The translations under genes were made by a program, and so were the position numbers. A stretch of 16,487 nucleotides of DNA from an uncultured bacterium. GTDB lineage: Bacteria > Bacillota > Limnochordia > DTU080 > JAAYLA01. A model generated the notes under the pieces. That model did not search any database. It worked only from the letters and a program-made list of their open reading frames with translations, and was not told the DNA's origin. Where the stretch lies: contig CALKAQ010000161.1 of NCBI GenBank assembly GCA_937983075.1, positions 1-16,487 on the forward strand. Reading direction: 5' to 3'. Position 1 is the first letter of the stretch. Each line of letters starts with the position of its first letter. Of the stretch, positions 1 to 6,454 are shown one piece after another.

Positions 1-915
1 GACTCCGGTATATGGAGCCCAACCCACAAGATATGCTCCGGTAAACCCCCACCAACCTACTTCCAAATTGTAGCTCCAATGATGATGGTTGGTGGATCCG
101 TGAACTACTAACCTTCCGGGCAATAAAGGCATGCTTCCAGACTGCAATTCACCTTCACATTTAATGACGCGGCGATTGTCTAAAGGAACCGAGCAGGAGA
201 AAAAGTCGTTCTTTCCTTCATTCCAGTAACCAGCGCTATGCAGACTTTGATCAGAGAATAAATGCAAGTTCATGCGAGAAGGCTCAACGGCAGTAATCAC
301 AATTCCGCCTTTCTGAGCCAGGGAGCCCGTGGCGGAGTCGACTATTAGACCGCCGCTTATACGATATTCTAATCCTTCATCATTTTGAACGCGAAGCATC
401 CAAACGTAATAGCCGTCTTCTGGCAAGTCGATGACAATGGGTTCATTTGTCGGATATAACATCGGAAAGTATTGGGCGCGGTTGCCTGGAGGTGATATCA
501 CGATAAGGCTAATTAACGCGGGCGAGTTGTCTTCCGGGTCATACGCCCTGACTCTAAGCCACTCTGCCCCAGCAATGCTGCTGTCGTTGACCGAGACATC
601 GTGTTCAACTCCGTATTTCCTATCATGAAAGGAAGGTGTAAATCGAAAAGCTGCCGATTCCGGCAAATCGACTGCCGCCGTTTGATACCAATCGCTTTCA
701 TATTCCGATGCGCCCCAATACGTTTCTGTCACGTAATGCGTCGTTTCGGTTCGCAACAGAATACCCGTAATCGTTGGGGGAGAAACAGGGAGAGAGTTTG
801 CAGATGCAGGATGATTCGACGCGGAAGCTAAGAGCGCAATTTGTGTGTAAGCTGAAAGCAACGTTGTTCCAACCAACAATGGCATGACTGTTTGTAGAAA
901 TGGAAGGCGTTGCAT
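1..915 (-). CDS. Secreted protein of unknown function, C-terminus cut by window edge
   Basis: An uninterrupted frame of 305 codons runs from the ATG at 915 off the left edge, so the gene is partial at its 3' end. GGGAG lies 8 nt upstream of the ATG. Residues 1-33 look like a Sec signal peptide: R3, a hydrophobic core (LPFLQTVMPLLVGTTLL, then IALLASA) and Ala-x-Ala sites at ASA near residues 31-33 or PASA near 36-39. The rest is rich in beta-type and aromatic residues, with no helix bundle or catalytic motif I recognise. The region near residues 265-305 is dense in Trp, Tyr, His and Gly (HHHWSYNLE, GWWGF). Use of TTA, AGG and AGA codons is higher than in the pst genes, so it is more AT-rich than its neighbours and may be acquired. 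It could be a cell-wall or extracellular beta-sandwich protein. Confidence that it is a real gene is good; its function is unknown. Confidence 0.75.
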   Translation of the reverse strand, partial: MQRLPFLQTVMPLLVGTTLLSAYTQIALLASASNHPASANSLPVSPPTITGILLRTETTHYVTETYWGASEYESDWYQTAAVDLPESAAFRFTPSFHDRKYGVEHDVSVNDSSIAGAEWLRVRAYDPEDNSPALISLIVISPPGNRAQYFPMLYPTNEPIVIDLPEDGYYVWMLRVQNDEGLEYRISGGLIVDSATGSLAQKGGIVITAVEPSRMNLHLFSDQSLHSAGYWNEGKNDFFSCSVPLDNRRVIKCEGELQSGSMPLLPGRLVVHGSTNHHHWSYNLEVGWWGFTGAYLVGWAPYTGV

Positions 916-964
916 CGACCTGTCTCCCTCTGTGTGGTTAGCCAAAAGCCAAAGCCACGCATGG

Positions 965-992
965 ATTGTATGTGATACCCAGAGGAGGTAAA
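965..992 (-). promoter_or_regulatory. Possible promoter of the secreted-protein gene
   Basis: On the minus strand, TTTACC (987-992) and TACAAT (965-970) are separated by 16 bp, about 50 bp upstream of the ATG at 915. The -10 is good (5 of 6) and the -35 is weak. The -35 overlaps a perfect 7-bp inverted repeat at 985-1001. Confidence 0.4.
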
Positions 993-1001
993 TGTTACCT
1001 C
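985..1001. repeat. Short inverted repeat overlapping a putative -35
   Basis: GAGGTAA-ATG-TTACCTC is a perfect 7-bp inverted repeat with a 3-nt centre. It overlaps the proposed -35 of the gene starting at 915, which makes an operator possible, but the arms are short. The rest of 1002-1250 shows no gene I can support. Confidence 0.35.
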
Positions 1002-1251
1002 GATTCTGCCATCAAAAGTTTCGGCGGATTTTTTACAAATCTCCTTCTTTTGTTGCGAACATCACAGCCACTTCCGAAAAACCTGCCAATCGGGAGATCA
1101 TCATTACGCGAGTATCCCGTGGCGACAGGGAGTTCTCCCCAAGCCATTGAAACGAATCTTTGACGAGATGTTTGGGACTCAGTGATCCGGCAAGCTGAAT
1201 CGGGTGGGCGTACAAGCGCTTTTCGGCAGAGTCTTTCCAAGATATGAAATA

Positions 1252-1278
1252 ACCCGCAAAGCCAATAGCCATGCGGGT
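1252..1278 (-). terminator. Weak terminator-like hairpin after the tRNA
   Basis: ACCCGCA and TGCGGGT form a perfect 7-bp stem around a 13-nt loop, starting about 8 nt past the tRNA 3' end. It is followed on the minus strand by TATTTCATATCTT. The run of T is broken, so this may be a terminator or only a 3' processing landmark. Confidence 0.4.
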
Positions 1279-1285
1279 CTCACAC

Positions 1286-1362
1286 TGGCGCGCCCGGGAG
1301 GACTCGAACCTCCGACCTTCAGATTCGAAGTCTGCTACTCTATCCAGCTGAGCTACGGGCGC
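1286..1362 (-). tRNA. tRNA-Arg, anticodon TCG
   Basis: This 77-nt cloverleaf has acceptor GCGCCCG paired with CGGGCGC, D arm GCTC...GAGT (one G-U pair), anticodon loop CTTCGAA with anticodon TCG at 1326-1328, T arm GGAGG-TTCGAGT-CCTCC, discriminator G and an encoded CCA (1286-1288). The first anticodon-stem pair appears to be a G-A mismatch. UCG reads CGA and possibly other CGN arginine codons. Confidence 0.95.
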
Positions 1363-1385
1363 GGGAGTAAAATATAGCGGCGTTA

Positions 1386-1414
1386 AGTATACCACAACAG
1401 GCCAGAGCATGCAA
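1386..1414 (-). promoter_or_regulatory. Promoter of the tRNA-Arg gene
   Basis: TTGCAT (1409-1414) and TATACT (1386-1391) are separated by exactly 17 bp on the minus strand. The predicted start near 1379 leaves a short 5' leader before the mature tRNA at 1362. This fits a sigma-A promoter. Between here and the mgtE stop (1415-1689) I see no supportable gene, only small inverted repeats such as AGTGAC-N6-GTCACT at 1640-1657. Confidence 0.7.
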
Positions 1415-1639
1415 CGCGCTTCCGTAAGCGAAGCTGCCGCAACGATGACAACAATGGCCACAACCGAAATGAGCGGCAATGATTCAATGCACGCTTCCAC
1501 TTGCCCGCTGAACGTTTTCCGTCGCGAAGAAATACGTCATCACATTCGACACAAGCACAGGCATTTGGGAAGCCAATTAGCGAGTACCGCAAACCAATGC
1601 TCCCGAAAGCGAAGTGTCTGCGGCACTCGGTGCTGCCAA

Positions 1640-1657
1640 AGTGACCAAGCCGTCACT
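1640..1657 (-). terminator. Weak hairpin just downstream of mgtE
   Basis: AGTGAC-GGCTTG-GTCACT is a perfect 6-bp stem about 33 nt past the mgtE stop, followed only by TTTGG. It is the nearest candidate for a 3' end of the mgtE transcript, but it lacks a proper U run. Confidence 0.2.
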
Positions 1658-1689
1658 GCGGTTTAACTTCGCCCGGTATTCATTCACCG

Positions 1690-3081
1690 TCATCCAATAT
1701 TCAGCAGCCATACCGCAACCTTAAAGTAAATAATCAAGCCTAAAGCATCGACAACCGTTGTAATCAATGGCGCCGAAAACACGGCCGGATCGATACCTAA
1801 TCGCTTCCCGATCAACGGCAATATTGCACCGGTGGTGGAACCCACAATGACAATGAGCCAAATCGTGATGCCCACAGTGAGACCCAACAGCGACGATTCG
1901 CCGAGCATCAGTGCACGCAAGTAGCCGGCCATGGCCATCACGACGCCCAGCGCCAAACTTACCCGTGCCTCCCGCCAGACAACTTTGGCGAAGTCTTTCA
2001 TGCTCACTTCACCGAGTGCAATGGCACGGGTAATCATCGTCGCCGCCTGAGAACCCGAATTGCCGCCCGTGCCGATCAACAGCGGAATAAAAAACGCTAG
2101 GGAAACCACCTGCTCGAGGACGCTCTCAAAATAACGCATGATCGTCCCGGTGAACGCCTCGGCAAAAAACAATACGAGTAGCCAGCCGATGCGGGAACGA
2201 AACAACGTGGTGAGCTTCGTCTGAAGGTAAGCGTCCTCAAGCGGAGTCGAACCGCCGAGCAGCTGAATGTCTTCGGTCGCCTCGTCTTGCACCACGTCAA
2301 TCATGTCGTCGACACTGATGACGCCGAGCAACTTGCCGGATTCGTTCACGACCGGCAGAGCGACAAAATCGTACTGCGTGAGCAGCTGTGCGGCATATTC
2401 TTGTTTTGCGGTCGCATCTACGGTGACGACCTTCGTATACATGATGTCGGAAAGCGGCGTGTCTTCCGGGCTCAAAATGACGTCCCGCAGTGACGCCACG
2501 CCGACGAGGTGCCCTTTGGCATCGACTACGTAGATGTAGTTGGATATATCGACGTCATGGCCGACTTTGCGGAAATGATTGATGACCTGTTTGGCCGTCC
2601 AATGCTCACGGGCTTGCAAATACCGTACGTTGATGTGGCGCCCTGCTGAATCTTCCGGCAGGTTTTGGAACTGGTCGATTTGCGGCCGCTGCTCTTTCGG
2701 CACCAGATTAAGGACCACTTGCGCCCGCAATGGGTGCAGCGCTTCCACAAAATCGACGAGGTGGTGCATATCCATTTTGGCCAGCACTTCACGCGCCCGC
2801 TCGTCCTCGAGGTCATCAAGCAAGCGATACTGCTGTTCGTATTCAAGGTGTTCCAACGCCTCTGCAGCCATCTCGGCGGGCAGCATGCGAAGCAGCTGGA
2901 GTTGCTGATCGTTAGGAAGATTGATCAAAAGATGAGCGATGTCAAACGGCTGCAGTTCGTCCAGCAGCTCTTCCAGGAGCTGCTGCTGGTTGTCGTCGGA
3001 CAACGATCCTTCGAAAGGCGGAAGCTCGTGGCCTGCTGCAAGCAGAATGTCTTCGATCTGATCAAGTAGATTGCGTGGCAT
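1690..3081 (-). CDS. mgtE: Magnesium transporter MgtE
   Basis: This 463-residue protein is a Mg2+-gated Mg2+ channel of the cytoplasmic membrane. Residues 1-135 form the acidic, helical MgtE N domain, with repeats of the type LPxEMAAEALEHLE. Two CBS domains follow at about 140-205 and 206-270; they sense cytosolic Mg2+. A plug-helix region leads to five TM helices from about 290 to 463. The family signature GTGGNSGSQ is at 337-345, and the conserved DPAVFSAPLITTVVD motif starts at D431, the counterpart of the pore Asp known in Thermus thermophilus MgtE. Length matches the family. The ATG at 3081 has GGAG upstream at rather wide spacing. An M-box riboswitch and terminator in the leader show that transcription is shut off when Mg2+ is plentiful. 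The mntR gene is divergent upstream. Confidence 0.95.
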   Translation of the reverse strand: MPRNLLDQIEDILLAAGHELPPFEGSLSDDNQQQLLEELLDELQPFDIAHLLINLPNDQQLQLLRMLPAEMAAEALEHLEYEQQYRLLDDLEDERAREVLAKMDMHHLVDFVEALHPLRAQVVLNLVPKEQRPQIDQFQNLPEDSAGRHINVRYLQAREHWTAKQVINHFRKVGHDVDISNYIYVVDAKGHLVGVASLRDVILSPEDTPLSDIMYTKVVTVDATAKQEYAAQLLTQYDFVALPVVNESGKLLGVISVDDMIDVVQDEATEDIQLLGGSTPLEDAYLQTKLTTLFRSRIGWLLVLFFAEAFTGTIMRYFESVLEQVVSLAFFIPLLIGTGGNSGSQAATMITRAIALGEVSMKDFAKVVWREARVSLALGVVMAMAGYLRALMLGESSLLGLTVGITIWLIVIVGSTTGAILPLIGKRLGIDPAVFSAPLITTVVDALGLIIYFKVAVWLLNIG

Positions 3082-3180
3082 GGAAGATCAACTCCACTCG
3101 TTAAAAGTCTGAGCCGTTGTCTACTACTGCCGTCAGGACCCATTGATCTTCCACCGCCTTTCGTACCGCCATTTTTGGGT

Positions 3181-3219
3181 AAGAAAAAGAGGCCATGTCC
3201 CAAAACGGGTGGAGGCCCC
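3181..3219 (-). terminator. Intrinsic terminator of the mgtE leader (riboswitch expression platform)
   Basis: On the minus strand GGGGCC...CCC-GTTTT-GGG...GGCCTC folds into a hairpin (3189-3219) with an internal loop, followed at once by TTTTTCTT (3181-3188). It lies between the M-box and the mgtE start, where such riboswitches place their regulated terminator. A smaller hairpin (CCGAG/CTCGG, 3227-3241) separates the two. Confidence 0.8.
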
Positions 3220-3251
3220 CTGTTCGCCGAGCACGTCTCGGTAAAAGCGAC

Positions 3252-3409
3252 CTCCCTCTCGTTGAGTTTTGGCACGGTAGGCCGTAGAACTTGACGTTCA
3301 GCCTCATTAGGTTACGCCTTAACCCGGCGAAACCTGTTCACCCATTGGAGTCTCTCGACTTTTCTGGGTAGAGGCCTATGTGCCTATCGTAGCCTCACCT
3401 AACAAGGAG
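3252..3409 (-). promoter_or_regulatory. M-box (ykoK leader) magnesium riboswitch
   Basis: The minus strand carries the M-box conserved blocks in order: CTCCTTGTTAGGTGAGGCT, CCCAGAAA, GTCGAGAGAC, CCAATGGGTGAACAGG, CCTAATGAGGCTG, and the 3' closing block ending in AAAACTCAACGAGAGGGAG. The outer ends pair to form the long P1 stem. This RNA class binds several Mg2+ ions and, in the bound state, lets a downstream terminator form. Here the terminator (3181-3219) and mgtE follow directly. The assignment rests on motif recognition from memory of the B. subtilis ykoK leader. Confidence 0.92.
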
Positions 3410-3484
3410 TTGCTTCTACCCTACCGCCAGACAGTGAAGCGGTGGGCAGTCTATTGCATTAGGTTGTAAGCATCTCTCCCCTTT

Positions 3485-3513
3485 AGAATATGCACCCGTT
3501 CTCCTGATGTCAA
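3485..3513 (-). promoter_or_regulatory. Promoter of mgtE
   Basis: TTGACA (3508-3513) and TATTCT (3485-3490) are 17 bp apart on the minus strand. The expected start near 3478 gives a leader of roughly 400 nt that holds the M-box and terminator. About 84 bp separate its -35 from the -10 of the divergent mntR promoter. Confidence 0.8.
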
Positions 3514-3591
3514 CGATAGAATCGGTGCCGACCGCATCCGGAAACGGAGGAAGGCTGCTCTACCCTCCCCCCTCCACCTAGACCACGCAAA

Positions 3592-3611
3592 TGTGATATA
3601 CTAGGATATCA
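3592..3611 (+). promoter_or_regulatory. mntR promoter -10 with overlapping palindromic operator
   Basis: TATACT at 3597-3602 is preceded by TGA in extended -10 form; no good -35 is seen. TGATATACTAGGATATCA at 3594-3611 is an 18-bp near-perfect palindrome (only one symmetric position pair breaks it) that covers the -10 and likely start site. Its place suggests a repressor site, plausibly for MntR itself; the sequence is not one I know as an MntR box. Confidence 0.55.
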
Positions 3612-3642
3612 GCGGGTCTATACCAAAAAGGAGGTCGCGCCC

Positions 3643-4116
3643 ATGGCAGAAAACAAGCGAACGGTCGTCCCCACCGCAACGGCCGAAGACTATCTCGAGC
3701 GCATTTATGCCCTGATTAAAGAAAAGGGCTACGCTCGGGTAAGCGACATTGCAGAAGCGCTGCGGGTTAGCCCCTCCACCGTGACCCGAATGGTCCAAAA
3801 ACTTGATGAACAAGAGCTTTTGCACTACGAACGCTATCGCGGGCTGTCGTTGACCGAAGAAGGCGAACGAGTGGGGCGCTCCATCCACAAGCGCCATAAA
3901 GCCCTCGAAGATTTCCTCGATCTGCTCGGCATCCACGACAAAGAAACGGTCGAGCAGGACATCGAGGGCATCGAACATCACCTCAGTCCCAAAACCCTGC
4001 TTCGGCTCACCCAGCTCGTCGAATTTTTCGAGCAAAACCCCGATCTTCACGACCGCTATGTCGCTTTCCGCAAAGCCATGGACGAAGCCGAGGGCGAAGA
4101 CACCGAATCCGTCTGA
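3643..4116 (+). CDS. mntR: Manganese-dependent transcriptional regulator MntR (DtxR family)
   Basis: This 157-residue protein is a Mn2+-activated repressor, usually of Mn2+ uptake genes, and in some species an activator of Mn2+ efflux. Residues 12-75 form the winged helix-turn-helix (EDYLERIYALIKEKGYARVSD, with recognition region VSPSTVTRMVQKL). Residues 80-145 are the helical dimerisation domain. It aligns closely with B. subtilis MntR, and all metal ligands are present: D16, E19, H85, E108, E111 and H112 (Bacillus D8, E11, H77, E99, E102, H103). There is no C-terminal SH3-like domain, as expected for the MntR subgroup. An extra N-terminal stretch of about 8 residues precedes the conserved part. 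AAGGAGGT sits 8 nt before the ATG. No Mn2+ transporter gene is in the window, so its targets are elsewhere, apart from possible self-control through the palindrome at 3594-3611. Confidence 0.93.
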   Translation: MAENKRTVVPTATAEDYLERIYALIKEKGYARVSDIAEALRVSPSTVTRMVQKLDEQELLHYERYRGLSLTEEGERVGRSIHKRHKALEDFLDLLGIHDKETVEQDIEGIEHHLSPKTLLRLTQLVEFFEQNPDLHDRYVAFRKAMDEAEGEDTESV

Positions 4117-4118
4117 CT

Positions 4119-4268
4119 CTATGTGCCGAGCGTTCCAAACGCTTGCGGTCGAGCTTGAATTCCATTTGGTTTACCGCACACGCTTTCTGACTTGCTGATT
4201 GCCGTCTCCAGCGTAATTCCGCCCGCAAAAGCGACCGGCCAACAAGCGGTTGCAAGCGTAGCTGCCAT
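4119..4268 (-). CDS. Possible small hypothetical protein, 49 residues
   Basis: An ATG lies 2 nt after the stop of the PH-domain gene, with GAGGG 9 nt upstream. The frame runs 49 codons and stops 2 bp from the mntR stop on the other strand. The first part is mildly hydrophobic (MAATLATACWPVAFAGG), and the rest is neutral with no motif I recognise. Its tight coupling to the upstream gene favours a real ORF, but shortness and lack of recognisable homology leave it doubtful. Confidence 0.3.
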   Translation of the reverse strand: MAATLATACWPVAFAGGITLETAISKSESVCGKPNGIQARPQAFGTLGT

Positions 4269-4270
4269 GG

Positions 4271-5140
4271 TCAGCGACCCTCGGTATCGATACGACGCTT
4301 CAACTCCGCTGCAAAGCGCTCGTCGTCCTCCGGCGTAACGCCAAACGTGCGGGCGCCCGCTGAAATGAGAACAAGCGGCTTGAGGCGCGTTGCGTAGAGC
4401 TGCAAGTTCGGTCCCGCCTGCTTCCAACCGTAAGAACCCCAATGAAGACCGGGCATGCCGATGCCGAATAGTCGCAACGGAACGCCTTCAGGGTTGGCAA
4501 TTCTTACCCCCGTGATTTTCGCATAAGGAATTTTAACGGGCCTCCACGAACCGTGAATCAACACCGCATCGTCTGTGAGCTCATAGGCGATATTCCGGCT
4601 GACCCGAAAGATGTAGAAGATCAAAACGACGACGATGCCGGCGGTCAACAAAACGAGAAGCAGCAAGGCAATGAACGGTCCTGATCCTCCGCTTCGAACC
4701 GGTTGAAACGCACCCGTCGCCCCGCTTTCCACGGCGGCCAGGAAAGCTTGCGGATCCTGCGGGCTAATGCCCCACTTTCCACTTTCCGTTTCAATGACGA
4801 GTAGCGGCGTCAGTGACGTCGCAAACAGTGTAATTCTCCCCGTCTCTTCGAACGACCAGCGCCCTTCTTTGAGGCCGGGAACGTTGGTGCCAAAAATGCG
4901 CCGCCCCCGAGTGGGCTGCTCAATCAACTCGACGGCAGTAATTTCGGAGCGGTCAATGCGGGTTTTCTTGAGCCCGTAGGTAATGACGACTTCCGACGGA
5001 GTGATTTCATAAACAAGCGTCCTGGCGCCGAGCGTCGTGCTGACGGCAATCCAGATGGGCCACAGCACCGCTGCGAGCAAAATCACCAGCAAAACGCGGA
5101 CGGCCCAATGCATTGTCGCCTTCGGTGGATGAAAAAGCAC
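4271..5140 (-). CDS. Membrane protein with two tandem bacterial PH-like domains
   Basis: This 289-residue protein is an internal duplication. TM helix 1 at about 11-38 is followed by a PH-like beta domain at about 40-135; TM helix 2 at about 154-179 is followed by a second copy at about 185-280. The copies share clear motifs: YEITPSEVVITYG against YELTDDAVLIHGS, FGTNVPGL against FGIGMPGL, LFATSLTPLLVIE against LYATRLKPLVLIS, and WGISPQDPQAF against FGVTPEDDERF. This resembles Pfam bPH-type families, whose function is largely unknown. The start is set to the GTG at 5140 because GGAGGT stands 6 nt before it; a TTG at 5170 would extend it by 10 residues without a ribosome site. It may be co-transcribed with the small ORF at 4119-4268. 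Its role is not known. Confidence 0.8.
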   Translation of the reverse strand: MLFHPPKATMHWAVRVLLVILLAAVLWPIWIAVSTTLGARTLVYEITPSEVVITYGLKKTRIDRSEITAVELIEQPTRGRRIFGTNVPGLKEGRWSFEETGRITLFATSLTPLLVIETESGKWGISPQDPQAFLAAVESGATGAFQPVRSGGSGPFIALLLLVLLTAGIVVVLIFYIFRVSRNIAYELTDDAVLIHGSWRPVKIPYAKITGVRIANPEGVPLRLFGIGMPGLHWGSYGWKQAGPNLQLYATRLKPLVLISAGARTFGVTPEDDERFAAELKRRIDTEGR

Positions 5141-5198
5141 CGTGACACCTCCATCCTCTGCACATCGCAATGTTCGTCATATACAGCATTGATCCTCG

Positions 5199-5226
5199 TT
5201 TTCCCGGCAGCTCCGGGAAAATTTTT
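5199..5226 (+). terminator. Terminator-like hairpin of unclear use
   Basis: TTTTCCCGG-CAGCT-CCGGGAAAA is a perfect 9-bp stem followed on the plus strand by TTTTT. It has the form of an intrinsic terminator for plus-strand transcription, but no plus-strand gene lies before it. On the minus strand it falls in the 5' region of the PH-domain gene. The remainder of 5227-5418 shows no gene or motif I can support. Confidence 0.4.
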
Positions 5227-5418
5227 GGGAAGGAAAGGCACGGCCGGCCGAACACTCATATAGTTTCAACCCTTAAATTGATTCAGTGCGATCTGCGAAA
5301 GCGACGCGCAAAGCAGCGAACACATCGGGTGGGTCGCGGAAAGCTGGTCGGGCGGACCGCTTCTCCGGTAAAGTGAAGGGATTTTTGTAGGAGAGCACCG
5401 CCATTTTGTGCACATATT

Positions 5419-5469
5419 CACGAGCCTCCCGCATACACTCACTCTTGGTGTATGAAAGGGAGGTTCGTG
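5419..5469. repeat. Long interrupted inverted repeat covering a ribosome-binding site
   Basis: The outer arms CACGAGCCTCCC (5419-5430) and GGGAGGTTCGTG (5458-5469) pair over 12 positions with one G-U. The inner arms CATACAC (5432-5438) and GTGTATG (5448-5454) pair perfectly around a 9-nt loop. In plus-strand RNA the structure would bury GGGAGG, the ribosome site of the small ORF starting at 5473. No U run follows on either strand, so it is not an ordinary terminator. Confidence 0.7.
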
Positions 5470-5472
5470 GCT

Positions 5473-5559
5473 GTGCTGAAGGACATTATTCTCTGCATCG
5501 CAATTTTTGGCATTGCACTTCTTCCCAACGCCTTGCAGTCATGGAAGGGGCACCGTTAA
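5473..5559 (+). CDS. Possible 28-residue hydrophobic peptide
   Basis: A GTG start lies 9 nt after GGGAGG and opens 28 codons ending in TAA: a basic/acidic start (LKD), one hydrophobic helix (IILCIAIFGIALL) and a basic tail (WKGHR). The ribosome site is inside the long hairpin at 5419-5469, and the stop codon lies in the loop of the hairpin at 5539-5575, which is followed on this strand by TCTTTT. It converges on pstB2, 25 bp away. This layout recalls small membrane peptides under RNA-structure control, such as type I toxins, but I recognise no family and see no convincing promoter, so it may be chance. Confidence 0.35.
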   Translation: MLKDIILCIAIFGIALLPNALQSWKGHR

Positions 5560-5575
5560 CGGCCCTCTTCCATGA
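5539..5575. terminator. Strong hairpin at the 3' end of the pst operon
   Basis: TCATGGAAG pairs perfectly with CTTCCATGA, continued after a one-base bulge by GGGC with GCCC, closing a loop that contains GTTAAC. It lies 10 bp past the pstB2 stop. On the plus strand TCTTTT follows; on the minus strand no T run follows. It probably ends or protects the pst mRNA and could terminate plus-strand transcription through the small ORF. Confidence 0.6.
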
Positions 5576-5584
5576 TCTTTTCCA

Positions 5585-6409
5585 TTACCCGAATCGTCCC
5601 GAGATGTAATCTTCCGTACGCCGATCCGCCGGTTGCGTGAAAAGCGTCCGCGTTGAGGCCATTTCAATCAGCTCGCCGTTGAGGAAAAACGCCGTTTCGT
5701 CGGAAACGCGCACGGCTTGCTGCATGTTGTGCGTGACGATGACAATCGTATAATCGCCTTTCAAATCCATGATGAGCTGTTCAATTTTCGCCGTCGCAAC
5801 GGGATCCAAAGCCGACGCGGGTTCATCCATCAAGAGCACCTTGGGCTCCAGGGCAAGTGCCCGAGCAATGCAAAGCCGCTGCTGCTGCCCGCCCGAAAGC
5901 GTCAAGGCTGAATCGTGGAGACGATCTTTCACTTCGTCCCACAAGGCGGCTCGCTTCAAGCTGTTTTCAGCGACTTCCGCCAAAACCCGTCGGTCTTTGA
6001 TCCCTTGCCGACGCAATCCGAAGACGACATTTTCAAAAATGCTTTTCGGAAACGGATTCGGTGTTTGAAAGACCATACCGACACGCCGCCTGAGCTCCAC
6101 GACGTCAACCTGCGGGCTGTAAATGTTCTCGCCCAGCACGAAGACGCTGCCTGCAACGACGGCTTCCGTCAAGTCGTTCATCCGGTTGAGGGTGCGCAAA
6201 AACGTCGATTTCCCGCAGCCGGACGGTCCGATCAGCGCCGTCACTTGTCCGGTCTTGATTTTCAACGATATCCCTTTGAGGGCATGAACAGTTCCATAAT
6301 AAACGTGCAGACCCTGCACGGAAATCGCGTGAGCCGGTGCTTGAGTCACCTGCATGGACCACCTGTCCGGCGGCGTTCTCACGGCATGTGCAAACGAACG
6401 GTTCGTCAT
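5585..6409 (-). CDS. pstB: Phosphate ABC transporter ATP-binding protein PstB (second copy)
   Basis: This 274-residue ATPase of the PstSCAB high-affinity phosphate importer sits on the cytoplasmic face of the PstC-PstA channel. Walker A GPSGCGKST is at 61-69, the Q-loop at Q115 (VFQTPNPFP), signature LSGGQQQR at 171-178, Walker B LLMDEP at 192-197 and the H-loop His at 227. The PstB hallmarks LRTLNRMNDL and THNMQQAVRVSD are present. The start is set to the ATG at 6409, which has GGAGGAGG 7 nt upstream; the ATG at 6439 has no such site. It is the last gene of the operon, 45 nt after the first pstB copy, equivalent in position to B. subtilis pstBB. About 30 N-terminal residues precede the core, as in the first copy. 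Confidence 0.93.
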   Translation of the reverse strand: MTNRSFAHAVRTPPDRWSMQVTQAPAHAISVQGLHVYYGTVHALKGISLKIKTGQVTALIGPSGCGKSTFLRTLNRMNDLTEAVVAGSVFVLGENIYSPQVDVVELRRRVGMVFQTPNPFPKSIFENVVFGLRRQGIKDRRVLAEVAENSLKRAALWDEVKDRLHDSALTLSGGQQQRLCIARALALEPKVLLMDEPASALDPVATAKIEQLIMDLKGDYTIVIVTHNMQQAVRVSDETAFFLNGELIEMASTRTLFTQPADRRTEDYISGRFG

Positions 6410-6454
6410 CGGTTTTCCTCCTCCGCTGCGGACGAGCATGCTGCCGTCACTCCA

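Noticed and set aside
1033..1500. Minus-strand frame of 155 codons across the tRNA gene with a hydrophobic start
   Set aside because: It runs through the mature tRNA and its promoter, the GTG start has no ribosome site, and the segment PVAQLDRVADFESEGRRFESSRARQ is largely a translated tRNA. Spurious.
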